Shown here: positions 1 through 9,762 of the stretch, one piece after another
How the letters are laid out: every line of letters starts with the position of its first letter
How positions within the stretch are numbered: the stretch's first letter is position 1
NCBI GenBank assembly: GCA_965215385.1
Contig: OZ244059.1
Coordinates: forward strand, 1,984,001-2,048,000
Length of the DNA stretch: 64,000 bases
Direction of reading: 5' to 3'
Source: JAPORY01 sp965215385
GTDB taxonomy: Bacteria; Pseudomonadota; Alphaproteobacteria; Rhodobacterales; Rhodobacteraceae
Made by a program: the position numbers and the translations under genes
The notes under the pieces: generated by a model
Databases searched by the model: none
Seen by the model: the letters and a program-made list of their open reading frames with translations, nothing else
What the model was told of the DNA's origin: nothing

Positions 1-2
1 CC

Positions 3-890
3 ACGCAGGGCTTTCGTAGTATTGCCTCAAATCGCTTTTGGGCACTGACAGGAACAGCTTTGGAGCACGATGCCGAGGATTTGGCTGTACTCTTGTCATT
101 ACTAAATCCTACTCGATTTTCGCAACACGACAAGTATCTTCCGCAAATATCTCTACGCGCACAGTTGCGTCCGTATCTTCTTCGGCGTCGAAAAGACTCC
201 GTGTTGAAGGAACTTCCAGATGTGGTGGAAGAGAACGAGATACTAGATTTATCGGCAAAACAGCGGGAGGCTTATCGGGCAGCAATTCAAGATTATTCCA
301 AGCGGCTCTCGGAAAGCGGCTCACTCCCCTTATTCAAAAAGTTGCGTTCCATTTGCGATGTCGAACCGGAAACAGGGCAAAGTTCTAAGCTCGACAGAAT
401 TTGCCAACTTTTAACTGAGGTAAAGGCCTCCAACGAGAAGGCTGTTGTCTTCTCATATCTGCTTGATCCGTTGGACTGGTTGGCACGCCGCCTACAGAGG
501 CAAAGTAAATCAATGGAGTTTTCTATAATTTCTGGTGAAATGTCGCTTCCAGAGCGAGAGCATGCTCTAACTGCGTTCAAGTCAGAACCGGACGTGTGCG
601 TACTCTTGGCTTCAACTCGTGTTGCATCTGAGGGTCTTACTCTGACCGAAGCAAACCATGTTTTGTTTATCAATCAATGGTGGAATCCATCATCCAACGC
701 GCAAGCCGGAGACCGAGTGGTTCGAATCGGCCAAACGCGCGTGGTTCGTATCAAGTCATTCACATGTCGCGGAACAGTAGAGGAGCGGCTTCAGAGTCTA
801 CTGAAGGAAAAGTCGCTGACGTTCGCACAGTTGGTGGATAGGCTCAGCAAATCCAATGTCGACAAAGACCTTTTTGAACTGCCAGAGTAA
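3..890 (+). CDS. SNF2/Swi2-type helicase, C-terminal part (5' end outside window)
   Basis: The reading frame is already open at base 3 and encodes the second RecA lobe of a SNF2-family DNA translocase. Visible motifs, in order, are motif III (LTGTALEH followed by DLAVLLSLLNP), the linker with LRRRKDSVLKELP, motif IV-like VVFSYLLDPLD, motif V (STRVASEGLTLTEA, then NQWWNPS) and motif VI (QAGDRVVRIGQT). The C-terminus RGTVEERLQSLLKEK is the usual SNF2 tail. Lobe 1 with Walker A lies outside the window, so its type (RapA-like, DISARM/BREX-associated or stand-alone) cannot be told. No partner gene follows on this side. Family assignment is secure, cellular role unknown. Confidence 0.93.
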   Translation, partial: TQGFRSIASNRFWALTGTALEHDAEDLAVLLSLLNPTRFSQHDKYLPQISLRAQLRPYLLRRRKDSVLKELPDVVEENEILDLSAKQREAYRAAIQDYSKRLSESGSLPLFKKLRSICDVEPETGQSSKLDRICQLLTEVKASNEKAVVFSYLLDPLDWLARRLQRQSKSMEFSIISGEMSLPEREHALTAFKSEPDVCVLLASTRVASEGLTLTEANHVLFINQWWNPSSNAQAGDRVVRIGQTRVVRIKSFTCRGTVEERLQSLLKEKSLTFAQLVDRLSKSNVDKDLFELPE

Positions 891-1732
891 GTAAACTGCG
901 AGTATTTCGCTTTGACTCGAAAGATTCTTAATTTCCGCCAAAGATTCTCTTCTTGCAAACTCCGCAATTCAACGCTCTTCCCCCGCCTTACTACTCGGAC
1001 GAGTTTTTGTTAGTCAGTAGATCAGTTGGCTTGAGAAAGATTAGGTGATTGATAGAAGAAGCCCACCCTGGCGCGATCAATTCCGTTCTTCTCGCTGACC
1101 ATAAGCCCTCCGTTGACTGCCCTCCGATGCTCAATAATTTTGGTCCCCGTATTCAGGAAAAGTTCTGAATAGATCGCGAGATTCATGGAAGAGTAAGACA
1201 GCTTAGGCGTCCCGAAGCCATTCACTTTCAATTGCCACCGGAATTGGGTGCATCAGATTAAGTAACTACGCCGTTATATTCGAAAATGCATGGTAACTAT
1301 TCGGCATCCAAAATGGGGAACATTTGGTTTTTTTTAAAATTCGGTGCCACCGAAAAATCGCGGATTCTAGCAATTTTGGGGCAACTAGTGTTAAACATGG
1401 GCTAGAGCCCCTGAGTTTGTGTCCAAATGGAGACATTTTTAGGCAGATCTCGTTGCATTCTCCATTCAGCGGCGACCCTCATTCCCCAAAGACGGTTCTA
1501 AGAACAGGTCGCTTTCATCTACTGCTCGCGTCATTCACTGCAGAATACCTTGACCGAACTTGTTAAGGACCAAGAGATTCTAACCTCAGAGCCAAAACCG
1601 TTGATCCCAAAATTGCCCGATATTGACCCTATCGAGCCGGTAGGCTTGTGGTTTTTCTGCGAGTTCAGATTGAAACCAATTGCGAACTTGACGAGATTAG
1701 TTCTGAGGCTTAGTTGACGATGGTTCACACAG
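891..1732. other. Gap without a recognised gene upstream of the atp locus
   Basis: About 840 bases. Short reading frames exist on both strands, but none resembles a family I know. The most protein-like is a 69-codon minus-strand frame at 1022-1231 (contains EHRRAVNGGLMVSEKNGIDRA), which may be a gene remnant. No tRNA-like fold or clear terminator was seen. The atp promoter should lie in its right part, but I could not place it convincingly. Confidence 0.5.
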
Positions 1733-2083
1733 ATGGCAGTAAACCCAATGTCCGGCGCAAACTCGTCAAACGAGGTCAAACAACTTGAAGAGCGAATTAA
1801 TGCCATTAAAGCCGCGCAAGCGCCAAAGCCAAGACAAGATGAGCATTATTCGCAGGCGCAGTTGGCATGGCGCATGGTCATTGAGTTGGTCGCAGGTCTG
1901 GGCATTGGAACTGGACTCGGGTACGGATTAGATTATCTCTTCGGCACATCGCCGTGGCTGATGATCCTTTTTCTTTTTTTTGGCTTTGCCGCTGGTGTCC
2001 AAACCATGCTGCGCAGCGCTAAAGAAGTCGAAATGAAGCAAAACCTGAGGACCGAAGCGGCTGATAAGGATAAGAGGAGCTAA
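1733..2083 (+). CDS. atpI: AtpI/AtpZ-type F-ATPase accessory protein
   Basis: A 116-residue protein at the head of the F0 genes. An N-terminal charged, coiled segment (EVKQLEERINAIKAA) leads to the family signature AWRMVIELVAGLGIGTGLGYGLDYLFGTSPWLMI, which forms two membrane helices, the first glycine-rich, at about residues 48-68 and 73-95. A basic tail follows. Members of this family help assemble the c-ring and may carry Mg2+/Ca2+. It ends 3 bases before the atpB start, so it is in the same operon. The ATG at 1733 is used; a second ATG at 1748 is possible. Confidence 0.9.
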   Translation: MAVNPMSGANSSNEVKQLEERINAIKAAQAPKPRQDEHYSQAQLAWRMVIELVAGLGIGTGLGYGLDYLFGTSPWLMILFLFFGFAAGVQTMLRSAKEVEMKQNLRTEAADKDKRS

Positions 2084-2086
2084 AGA

Positions 2087-2845
2087 GTGGCAACAAAAGA
2101 GCCCGATGGTGGACTTGAGTTTCACCCGATGGATCAGTTCGCCGTTACGCCGCTTTTCGGTGACGCGCCGGTCTCTTGGAGCACTTGGTACATTCCAACC
2201 AATGCGACGCTTTGGTTAATCATATCAGTCGTTGTGATCTTTGCCTTTATGATGCTGGCAACCGCTAAACGCGCCATCATACCCTCGCGCAGTCAATCCA
2301 TCGCCGAGTTAGTGTACGGGTTTGTATTCAAGATGGTGGAAGACGTAGCTGGAAAGGACGGGCTGCGATATTTTCCCTACATAATGACGCTGTTCTTATT
2401 TATTCTCAGTGCCAATTTTCTCGGTTTGATCCCAATGTCGTTCACGACAACGAGTCACATTGCGGTAACAGCCGTGCTGGGATTCGGCGTTTTTTTCGCA
2501 GTTACGATTCTTGGATTTGTGAAGAACGGTGCGTCTTTCCTTGGGCTTTTCTGGGTGTCCGCGGCACCGCTACCATTACGCCCAATCTTGGCAATAATTG
2601 AACTCATATCTTATATGGTTCGACCGGTAAGTCACTCAATCCGGTTGGCCGGCAACATGATGGCCGGACACGCCGTGCTCAAAGTCTTCGCTGGCTTTGC
2701 GCAAGTCACCGCAATCGCACCCTTCGCGATTTTGGGAGTCATAGCGGTTTATGGGCTAGAGGTACTGGTTTCAGCGATCCAAGCATATGTGTTTACGATC
2801 TTAACCTGCGTATATCTAAAGGACGCCTTGCATCCGCATCACTAG
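2087..2845 (+). CDS. atpB: ATP synthase F0 subunit a
   Basis: 252 residues, normal length. Subunit a forms the two proton half-channels next to the c-ring. Several hydrophobic helices are visible (about 40-60, 98-117, 125-145, 163-180, 205-245). The essential stator arginine is in SIRLAGN (R186), followed by MMAGH, and helix four carries IELIS. GTG start just after the atpI stop with AAGAGGAGC upstream as ribosome binding site. It is followed by atpE after a gap of 57 bases. Assignment is certain. Confidence 0.97.
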   Translation: MATKEPDGGLEFHPMDQFAVTPLFGDAPVSWSTWYIPTNATLWLIISVVVIFAFMMLATAKRAIIPSRSQSIAELVYGFVFKMVEDVAGKDGLRYFPYIMTLFLFILSANFLGLIPMSFTTTSHIAVTAVLGFGVFFAVTILGFVKNGASFLGLFWVSAAPLPLRPILAIIELISYMVRPVSHSIRLAGNMMAGHAVLKVFAGFAQVTAIAPFAILGVIAVYGLEVLVSAIQAYVFTILTCVYLKDALHPHH

Positions 2846-2902
2846 GTCGAGAACTCATCCGAACTAATCTTTGCTGTACAAAACAAATTAGGAGACGAAA
2901 TA

Positions 2903-3139
2903 ATGGAAGGTAATATCGCAGATCTCGGTCAGTTTGTCGGGGCTGGTCTGGCGGCCATCGGCTCAGGGGCCGCCGCCATTGGCGTTGGTCACGTCGCTGG
3001 AAATTTCTTGGCTGGCGCCCTACGAAATCCGTCAGCTGCAGCCTCACAGACCGCGACACTATTTATCGGAATCGCGTTCGCAGAGGCCTTGGGAATTTTC
3101 TCGTTCTTGGTGGCACTACTCTTGATGTTTGCCGTTTGA
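2903..3139 (+). CDS. atpE: ATP synthase F0 subunit c
   Basis: 78-residue proteolipid forming the rotating ring. Two helices form a hairpin: the first has the glycine/alanine packing pattern GAGLAAIGSGAAAIGVG, the polar loop is RNPSA, and the second carries the proton-binding carboxylate in GIAFAEALGIFS (E61). No sodium-type Gln/Ser/Thr ligand set is evident, so proton coupling is likely. A GGAGACG ribosome binding site lies before the ATG. Frames on the opposite strand and in +1 here are shadows. Confidence 0.97.
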   Translation: MEGNIADLGQFVGAGLAAIGSGAAAIGVGHVAGNFLAGALRNPSAAASQTATLFIGIAFAEALGIFSFLVALLLMFAV

Positions 3140-3232
3140 TTGCCTTGCCCCTCTCTTTACTTTTCCACTCAAAGGGCTGCTCACTTTCGTGGTGAACCGC
3201 TCTGAAAATGCGGTCTAGGTACCGAGGTAATC

Positions 3233-3757
3233 ATGGCCACCGAGACATCTCATCGCATGGTTGAAGCTGTAGGCATGCCACAGCTTGATATCGCCACCTT
3301 TCCAAATCAAATTCTTTGGTTGTTGGTTGCGCTCGTGCTGATTTATCTAACTCTGTCTCGGTTGGCGCTGCCCCGTATTGCCTCAATTCTAGCCAATCGC
3401 CGCGGAACCATCGCGGCGGATCTGGCCCAGGCCGAAGAACTCAAGGTCCGTGCACAGCAAGCCGAGAAAGCCTACGAGACTGCCTTGGCCGCGGCAAAGT
3501 CAGAGGCTCAAAGTATTGCGGCGGAGACTCGTGCTAAAATTCAAGATGAGCTGAAAGCCAAAATGGCGAAGATGGAAGCAGATATGACAACCAAGATGCA
3601 AGAATCGGAGCAGAGAATCGAAGCGATTCGCGCCGCTGCAAATGCGAGCGTCAAGGACATCGCAACTGATGCTGCATCCCAAATTGCCGATAAGGTTCTG
3701 GGCCGCTTCGACCAAAATAGGCTTCGGACGGCCATTGACGCCCGGATGAAAGGGTAA
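3233..3757 (+). CDS. atpF': ATP synthase F0 subunit b'
   Basis: 174 residues: a single N-terminal membrane helix (FPNQILWLLVALVLIYLTL) and a long charged coiled-coil (AQAEELKVRAQQAEKAYETALAAAKSEAQ and beyond) forming half of the peripheral stalk. In Alphaproteobacteria and other organisms with two b genes, the first after atpE is normally b'. It has an N-terminal extension of about 20 residues before the membrane helix. It ends 4 bases before atpF, so the pair is translated together. The calls b versus b' rest on order and are slightly interchangeable. Confidence 0.9.
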   Translation: MATETSHRMVEAVGMPQLDIATFPNQILWLLVALVLIYLTLSRLALPRIASILANRRGTIAADLAQAEELKVRAQQAEKAYETALAAAKSEAQSIAAETRAKIQDELKAKMAKMEADMTTKMQESEQRIEAIRAAANASVKDIATDAASQIADKVLGRFDQNRLRTAIDARMKG

Positions 3758-3761
3758 TCCC

Positions 3762-4322
3762 ATGCGGGGCATTTGGGCAATTCTGGCATTCTTTTTGACA
3801 AGTAGCCCAGCGCTGGCAGCGAAAGGTCCGTTTCTGTCGCTCAGCAATACTGATTTCGTCGTATTAATTGCCTTTGTCTTATTTATCGGCGTACTGGTTT
3901 ATTTCAAAGTTCCGAACTTAATCCTCAGTATGCTCGACAAACGGGCAGAGACCATTCACGATGAATTAGAAGCGGCAAGGCGAGTTCGAGAAGATGCGAA
4001 ACAAGTTTTGGCAACCCTTGAGCGACGACAAGAGGAGGTAGAGGAACAAGCAAAGAGAATTGTTGAAGCCGCGCAACGCGAGGCTGAAGAAGTCCTTGAG
4101 CAAGGGAAAGAGGATATTCAGTCGTCAATCAGACGACGACTAACCGTAGCGGAGGAGCAGATTGCGGCGGCGGAGGCCGCTGTAATACGCGACATGAAAA
4201 ATGAGGCCGTTCGTGTTGCCATTAGCGTTGCTCAAGACGTAATTGCCGCGGAATTAACTGACACGGAAGCCAGCGACCGAATTGACAGTTCTATAGCCAA
4301 AGTTGAACGACATCTCCTCTGA
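3762..4322 (+). CDS. atpF: ATP synthase F0 subunit b
   Basis: 186 residues. A hydrophobic leader (IWAILAFFLTSSPALAA) resembles a signal sequence and is followed by the membrane anchor VVLIAFVLFIGVLVYFKVP. The rest is coiled-coil stalk (LEAARRVREDAKQVLATLERRQEEVEEQ). It pairs with b' to hold the F1 head. It is the last gene of the block: atpHAGDC is not next to it, the usual alphaproteobacterial split arrangement. Confidence 0.93.
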   Translation: MRGIWAILAFFLTSSPALAAKGPFLSLSNTDFVVLIAFVLFIGVLVYFKVPNLILSMLDKRAETIHDELEAARRVREDAKQVLATLERRQEEVEEQAKRIVEAAQREAEEVLEQGKEDIQSSIRRRLTVAEEQIAAAEAAVIRDMKNEAVRVAISVAQDVIAAELTDTEASDRIDSSIAKVERHLL

Positions 4323-4775
4323 TCATCGCCGAAAACTGCTTGCTGTTACTGTACCCTATCGTCGACCTGTCACCAAGCCGCAGCTGCGGCAACGCCGCAG
4401 AAACCGCCATACTATCAAGCACCTGCCTTTCAAGAATGTGCGGGACGGGTCCGAACCCGACAAATAAACTCCTGGCAAAATCACTGATCACAAACCTTCA
4501 AGTCTAGTACCCTTCAGTTTAGATGGTAGCTGCGCACGTTTTCTGCCGCGCTGAAAATCCAAAAGCAGCATCCTCGTCGGCGAGTGAAGGCTAAAATCAA
4601 ATTTTTTGAATCGTTCGGACTGAGTAGGCCGTTGTGACAATTCTTTGATCTCGAATGTTGCTTGCCGGCTCTTAGTGTGTGAAAAGAACGGTTAAGTCAT
4701 GTTTCGCAACTAAACTCCGAGTGAGGAGCGGGGTAAAATCTCTGCCGGTCTGGCAGATCATGGAGACATCACGGT
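4323..4775. other. Intergenic region between atpF and smc
   Basis: About 450 bases without a convincing gene. It contains a perfect 14-base palindrome (GCCGCAGCTGCGGC, 4377-4390) shortly after atpF. There is no T-run after it, so it is not a clear intrinsic terminator, though it could be a processing or Rho-related hairpin. A GGAGA ribosome binding site at 4762-4766 precedes the smc start. Confidence 0.5.
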
Positions 4776-7700
4776 GTGAGATTTTCAAGACTGCGGCTCA
4801 TCGGGTTTAAGAGTTTTGTCGATCCGGCTGACCTCACGATTGCCGACGGTCTAACGGGCGTGGTTGGGCCTAATGGCTGCGGTAAATCCAACCTACTCGA
4901 AGCTATCCGTTGGGTAATGGGCGAAAATCGGCCGTCCTCAATGCGCGGTGACGGAATGGAGGATGTGATATTCGCGGGCTCAGTAACGCGAGCGGCCCGA
5001 AACTATGCTGAAGTCACGCTTTCGGTCGAAACGGAAAATCCGGTCGCCGCCTTCGAATTCGATTTCGAAGACGACGATACTCTAGAAGTGACAAGACGAA
5101 TTACCCGTGACGCTGGCTCTGCGTACAAGACCAATGGCAAAGATGTTCGTGCTCGCGATATTCAGATGCTCTTTGCCGACGCCTCGACGGGTGCCCATTC
5201 CCCGTCTTTGGTACGCCAAGGACAGATTGCAGAAATCATCAACGCTAAGCCGAAAGCGCGCCGCCATATCTTGGAAGAAGCGGCGGGAATCTCCGGTTTA
5301 TATCAAAGGCGCCATGAGGCGGAATTAAAGTTACGCGGTGCAGAGACTAATCTGGACCGCGTTGCGGATGTCATCACTCAGCTGCAAGCCCGATTGCAGC
5401 AATTGGAAAAGCAAGCGAAACAGGCCGCACGTTACCGGATAATCTCGGAGCGCCTTCGTACCGCCGAAGGCAGATTGCTCTATCGGCGTTGGCGGGAGGC
5501 TGCGGATGCTCTTAACATCTGCGAACAGGAGCTCGGACAAGTCACCCAGAATGCGGGTCGTGCGGAAGTTGAGGCTCAACAAAAAGCCAAGCGTCGGAGT
5601 TCGCTTGAGGCTGCTATACCCCCCTTGCGGGAAGCTGAGGCCGTTGCCGCAGCGAAGGTACAACGGCTCCTTGTGCAACGAGATGGTATCAAAGATGCCA
5701 AAGAACGCTCGACCCGTACCATTGAAACCCTTGCGTCTCGGCGAGATCAACTCGCTCGTGACATCCAAAGAGAGCATGAACTCAAGCGAGACGCAGAGAG
5801 AACAACGCAACGCTTAGAAGCGGAAGCGCAAGCACTCATAAGAACCGAAGAGGGTCACGAAAACCGTCTCGCAATTGCCGCCGAAGCCGCTCACGAGGCC
5901 GCAATTGAGCTCCAAAATAAGGAAACCGAATTATCGCAAGTCACTGAGGATGCTGCCCGCTTAGCAGCGCGTCATCAATCCGCACAAAGACTCATTCAAG
6001 ACAATCGCGTGATCGCCGAAAAATCCGCCCAAGAAGAAGAAAAAGCCAGTGAGGCAATGGAGACCACTGCTACTATGGAGAAAGCGGCCGAGGCCGAACA
6101 CCGAGACGCACTTGCCGCTAATGACGCCGCCCAAAAGGCTTCAGCAGATGCGGAAGCCACGTGGGCTGCGACGGATCAAGCGTGCACCGAGTTGTATGCT
6201 CGCGAGGCAGAAGCGCGAGCGCAGAGGTCACAGGCAGAAGGAGAATGCGGCGCAATTCAAGCCGAAGTTCTTGCGCTTGAAAAACTCCTACAACGTGAGA
6301 CGGCGGAGGAAGATCAGGTCATCGATATCATGGAGGTTGCCCCTGGGTTTGAGAAAGCCGTCGGTGCGGCCCTAGCTGATGAAATCAGATTGCCGGTGGT
6401 CGACGCGGATGGCCCGAGCGGCTGGTTCGAATTACCAGAACTAGTAGAAGTTCAGGCACTTCCGAGCGGTGTTACCCCGCTGGGGAATTATGTAACGGTA
6501 CCGCCCGCGCTTTCGCGCCGAATTTCCCAAATCGGTGTGATTGACTCAGACATCGGCTCGACGGTGCAAGAGCAGCTTCTAAGAGGTCAAAGAATCGTAT
6601 CGGTTGACGGTGATTTATGGCGTTGGGATGGCTATCGCGCTTGGGCCGAGGATACCTCAAACGAATCCTCCCTGCGTTTCGAACAAGTCAACCGCCTAGA
6701 GGTATCTCGACAAGCACTCGAAACGGTAAACGAACGGGTTGAGGCAACTCGGCTTGCTCATGACAACCTAAATCAGCGATTACAAGAACTGGTCACCGAG
6801 GATGATAACGCAAGAAAAATCAGACGTGAGACTAGTCAACACGCAATTGCAGCCACCCGCCGCCTAAGCCAAGCTGAGGCCAATCACAATTTGGCTAGGG
6901 CTCGCCGTGAAGCCGCGACATTAGCAGCTAGGCGCCACCACGACGCCACGGTTGTCGCTAAAACCCAACTGGCAGAAGCTGAACGTACAGTGGCTGAACT
7001 TGATGATTTGGCGGCGGCTCGCTCCAAAGCTGAGGAATTTCAGCGTGAAGTCGAGGCCGCGCGTCTCAGTATGATTCGCAAGCGCTCCAATCATGATGGA
7101 CTGCAACGCGAAGGCAAGACGCGCCGCCAACGTCAGCAAGATATTGCCGCCGAAATCGGTGAGTGGAGAAAACGCCGTGACACAGCAGAACAACGCGCCG
7201 ATGAATTGTCCCAGCGTTTAAGTAAGACCGAAGTTGACCTCGTAAACGCGAAGGCAACGCCCGATGAGTTAGTTGAACAACAGCAGAAACTCTTGGTACT
7301 GATACAACAAGCGGAGGTGGCAAAGGCCGAAGCGACAGATCAGCTATCGGCAGCCGAGTCTGAAAGACAAGCGGCAATGCAGGCGGAGCGGGATGCCGAA
7401 CGTCGCGCCTCTGAGATACGCGAGTCGCGGGCGGCACTGCAGGCCCGAAAGCAGGCGGTACAGGAGGCGGTGACTGCCGCGACCGACCGCATTTCAGAGA
7501 CTCTACAAATGACCCCAATCAAACTCCGAGATCAGTTCGCGGACGATGAAGGGAGGTCAAAGGCTGCCCAAGAGCTAGAAATTGAGATCAACAGTCTGAA
7601 GCGACAACGAGATGCCTTGGGGTCGGTGAACCTACGGGCCGAAGAAGACGCGCTTGAGGTGCAGGAAGATTTTGACACCCTCAGCGGTGAGAAAAGTGAC

Positions 7701-8237
7701 CTTGAGGAAGCCATCAAAAGGCTGCGTACTGGGATCTCCAGTCTAAATCGGGAGGGGCAGGAACGGTTGTTAACCGCTTTCGAACAGGTCAGCACGAATT
7801 TTTCAGACTTGTTCAAGCATCTCTTTGGCGGTGGTGAAGCGCGGTTGGAGATGGTTGAAAGCGACGACCCTCTCGCTGCGGGATTGGAAGTTTATTGCCA
7901 ACCACCGGGAAAGAAGCTCACCACCTTATCGCTGCTATCGGGTGGCGAGCAGACCCTTACGGCTTTAGCCATGATTTTTGCGGTTTTCTTAGCGAACCCG
8001 TCCCCGATTTGTGTGCTTGATGAGGTCGATGCGCCGTTGGATGACGCCAATATTACAAGGTTCTGTGACCTGCTTGATCAAATGTGCGGGCAGACGAGGA
8101 CTCGTTTTTTGATTATCACCCACCACGCGATTACCATGAGCCGAATGCATCGGTTGTTTGGCGTTACCATGGCTGAACAGGGTGTGTCACAGATCGTCTC
8201 GGTTGATCTTGAGAGAGCCGAGCAACTGATTGCATAG
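4776..8237 (+). CDS. smc: Chromosome segregation SMC ATPase
   Basis: 1153 residues, full family length. The protein folds as an ABC head, two antiparallel coiled-coil arms and a central hinge, and compacts and segregates the chromosome with ScpA/ScpB. The start matches the family consensus (MRFSRLRLIGFKSFVDP). Walker A is GPNGCGKSN (31-39), coiled coils run at about 170-500 and 660-980, and the hinge lies near 505-640. The ABC signature LSGGEQ is at 1054-1059, Walker B/D-loop CVLDEVDAPLDD about 25 residues later, and the switch histidine in ITHH. GTG start supported by GGAGA. The cobD gene converges from the right. No scp genes are in the window. Confidence 0.97.
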   Translation: MRFSRLRLIGFKSFVDPADLTIADGLTGVVGPNGCGKSNLLEAIRWVMGENRPSSMRGDGMEDVIFAGSVTRAARNYAEVTLSVETENPVAAFEFDFEDDDTLEVTRRITRDAGSAYKTNGKDVRARDIQMLFADASTGAHSPSLVRQGQIAEIINAKPKARRHILEEAAGISGLYQRRHEAELKLRGAETNLDRVADVITQLQARLQQLEKQAKQAARYRIISERLRTAEGRLLYRRWREAADALNICEQELGQVTQNAGRAEVEAQQKAKRRSSLEAAIPPLREAEAVAAAKVQRLLVQRDGIKDAKERSTRTIETLASRRDQLARDIQREHELKRDAERTTQRLEAEAQALIRTEEGHENRLAIAAEAAHEAAIELQNKETELSQVTEDAARLAARHQSAQRLIQDNRVIAEKSAQEEEKASEAMETTATMEKAAEAEHRDALAANDAAQKASADAEATWAATDQACTELYAREAEARAQRSQAEGECGAIQAEVLALEKLLQRETAEEDQVIDIMEVAPGFEKAVGAALADEIRLPVVDADGPSGWFELPELVEVQALPSGVTPLGNYVTVPPALSRRISQIGVIDSDIGSTVQEQLLRGQRIVSVDGDLWRWDGYRAWAEDTSNESSLRFEQVNRLEVSRQALETVNERVEATRLAHDNLNQRLQELVTEDDNARKIRRETSQHAIAATRRLSQAEANHNLARARREAATLAARRHHDATVVAKTQLAEAERTVAELDDLAAARSKAEEFQREVEAARLSMIRKRSNHDGLQREGKTRRQRQQDIAAEIGEWRKRRDTAEQRADELSQRLSKTEVDLVNAKATPDELVEQQQKLLVLIQQAEVAKAEATDQLSAAESERQAAMQAERDAERRASEIRESRAALQARKQAVQEAVTAATDRISETLQMTPIKLRDQFADDEGRSKAAQELEIEINSLKRQRDALGSVNLRAEEDALEVQEDFDTLSGEKSDLEEAIKRLRTGISSLNREGQERLLTAFEQVSTNFSDLFKHLFGGGEARLEMVESDDPLAAGLEVYCQPPGKKLTTLSLLSGGEQTLTALAMIFAVFLANPSPICVLDEVDAPLDDANITRFCDLLDQMCGQTRTRFLIITHHAITMSRMHRLFGVTMAEQGVSQIVSVDLERAEQLIA

Positions 8238-8375
8238 CTGAGTGCGCATTCTCGGCCATTATTCCCGCGTGACAATTCTTGGCAATTCGTTGCGCGACTG
8301 ATCAGGCAGAGATCTGACCACGTTTTTTGTGCTGGGCGTCGCTGTGCAGTGTTTGCACCCCGACATATAATCGGT

Positions 8376-9296
8376 TCACCCTAGCAAAAGGAGGATCAGC
8401 GTCATCATCAATAAAATAGCGAGTAAGGTCCACCAAGTCTTCCACAAAAGGGCAACTGTGGCTTCGATTTCGTTGGCTCCGATGTCTTTACCACCTTGAG
8501 CAAAAACAAACGGAAAATCTTGCTGTTTCCCGTCGTACTGGCGCGGACCCGAGAGTGCTACTCCGAGAACCTGTGCAACGGCGGCCTCTGGCCATCCAGC
8601 ATTGGGCGATCGGTGTTTTATCGCGTCATGTCGCAACGAACCCCATCGATGTAGCGACCTTGATGTGAGCAAGACGAACAAAGCGGTAAGTCGCGCTGGA
8701 ATGAAGTTTATCAGATCGTCAAATCGCGCCGTTGCCCAACCAAATTCGAGATATCGGTCGGTGCGATGTCCGATCATGCTATCAGCCGTATTGACGAATT
8801 TATAGGCGACGATCCCGGGAAGTCCCGCCAATAAGAACCAAAAGGCAGGGGCGATAACCGCATCCGATAGATTTTCCGCCGCACTCTCAATGGCGGCTCT
8901 TGCGACACTTGCCGCATCCATTTGGCTCGTATCCCGGCCGACAATTCTTGCAACGGCCCAGCGTCCTTCTTCGACCGAGAGTCGCAAGGCATTTGCTACC
9001 GCTGCCACATGATCAACAAGAGACCGTTGCGCGATCATGACAGAAACCACCGCTATTTCAATCACAATGCCGCCGTATGATAACAGCCAGCCGAAACTAC
9101 CGGACACGACCAAGAGCAGAATAAGAGTCATCAGGCCGCCGCACCGAGGTGAACGGGAGGTACGCCATATTTGTTCGCAGAGTGCTATGAAGCGGCCAGC
9201 CAAGACGACGGGATGCAGCACCTGTGACCACAGCCATCGGGGCTCGCCAAAACCGGCGTCAACAATCATTGCTATTAATAGAACGAAAGTTGCCAC
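8376..9296 (-). CDS. cobD: Adenosylcobinamide-phosphate synthase CobD/CbiB
   Basis: 306-residue integral membrane enzyme that attaches (R)-1-amino-2-propanol phosphate to adenosylcobyric acid late in cobalamin synthesis. Family hallmarks are the N-terminal DAGFGEPRWLWSQVLHPVVLAGR, then SMIGHRTDRYLEFGWATARFDDLINFIPARLTA and NAGWPEAAVAQVLGVALSGPRQYDG. Several hydrophobic helices span the sequence. It stands alone: no other cob gene lies in the window and I saw no cobalamin riboswitch upstream. It converges with smc. Confidence 0.94.
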   Translation of the reverse strand: MATFVLLIAMIVDAGFGEPRWLWSQVLHPVVLAGRFIALCEQIWRTSRSPRCGGLMTLILLLVVSGSFGWLLSYGGIVIEIAVVSVMIAQRSLVDHVAAVANALRLSVEEGRWAVARIVGRDTSQMDAASVARAAIESAAENLSDAVIAPAFWFLLAGLPGIVAYKFVNTADSMIGHRTDRYLEFGWATARFDDLINFIPARLTALFVLLTSRSLHRWGSLRHDAIKHRSPNAGWPEAAVAQVLGVALSGPRQYDGKQQDFPFVFAQGGKDIGANEIEATVALLWKTWWTLLAILLMMTLILLLLG

Positions 9297-9762
9297 ACTG
9301 AATTCTCTATTCCATCTCTGAGCAATTGAAGGGTCACTTGACTAAGGGATGGAGCATTGTGTTGCTTGCTGCTCGGGTTACCAGAACTCAATGTTGCTCG
9401 GGGATTGGCACCTCGCACCTCTCCGAGATCACCGGTCTTTAAGCGATCTCTGAGCGCGATCAAAGAGAGGTAAAGGTGCTACAATTTGCCTTTCAATCTG
9501 TATTAGTAACGAACCTCGTATCGCAACCGAGACATCTGGGGCGAGATTAAACTTGGGAACTGCACGTAATGCAGCTTCCGAATCGGCACCCGTCGAAATA
9601 CCAGTGCGGGTCAATACCGAGGATGTTATCGTGATGGTTTCTTCTCATTGCGCTCAAATCGGCAACTTCTGATCAACCTCGTCATAACCTCCAACCACCG
9701 TTATCAAATTTACCTCACCAACATTAAATACACTTGGATTGTGAAGTGTTCGGCTCGCTACA
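9297..9762. other. Gap between cobD and the hydroxyacid dehydrogenase
   Basis: About 470 bases. The only frames are short (about 60 codons, minus strand) and do not resemble known families. No riboswitch-like B12 box or tRNA was recognised. It probably holds the cobD promoter and decayed sequence. Confidence 0.4.

Noticed and set aside
1022..1231. 69-codon minus-strand frame downstream of the SNF2 gene.
   Set aside because: Protein-like in part, but no start context or family match, so it is mentioned only in the gap entry.
4377..4390. GCCGCAGCTGCGGC palindrome after atpF as intrinsic terminator.
   Set aside because: No T-run follows and no loop bases remain; only noted in the gap entry.
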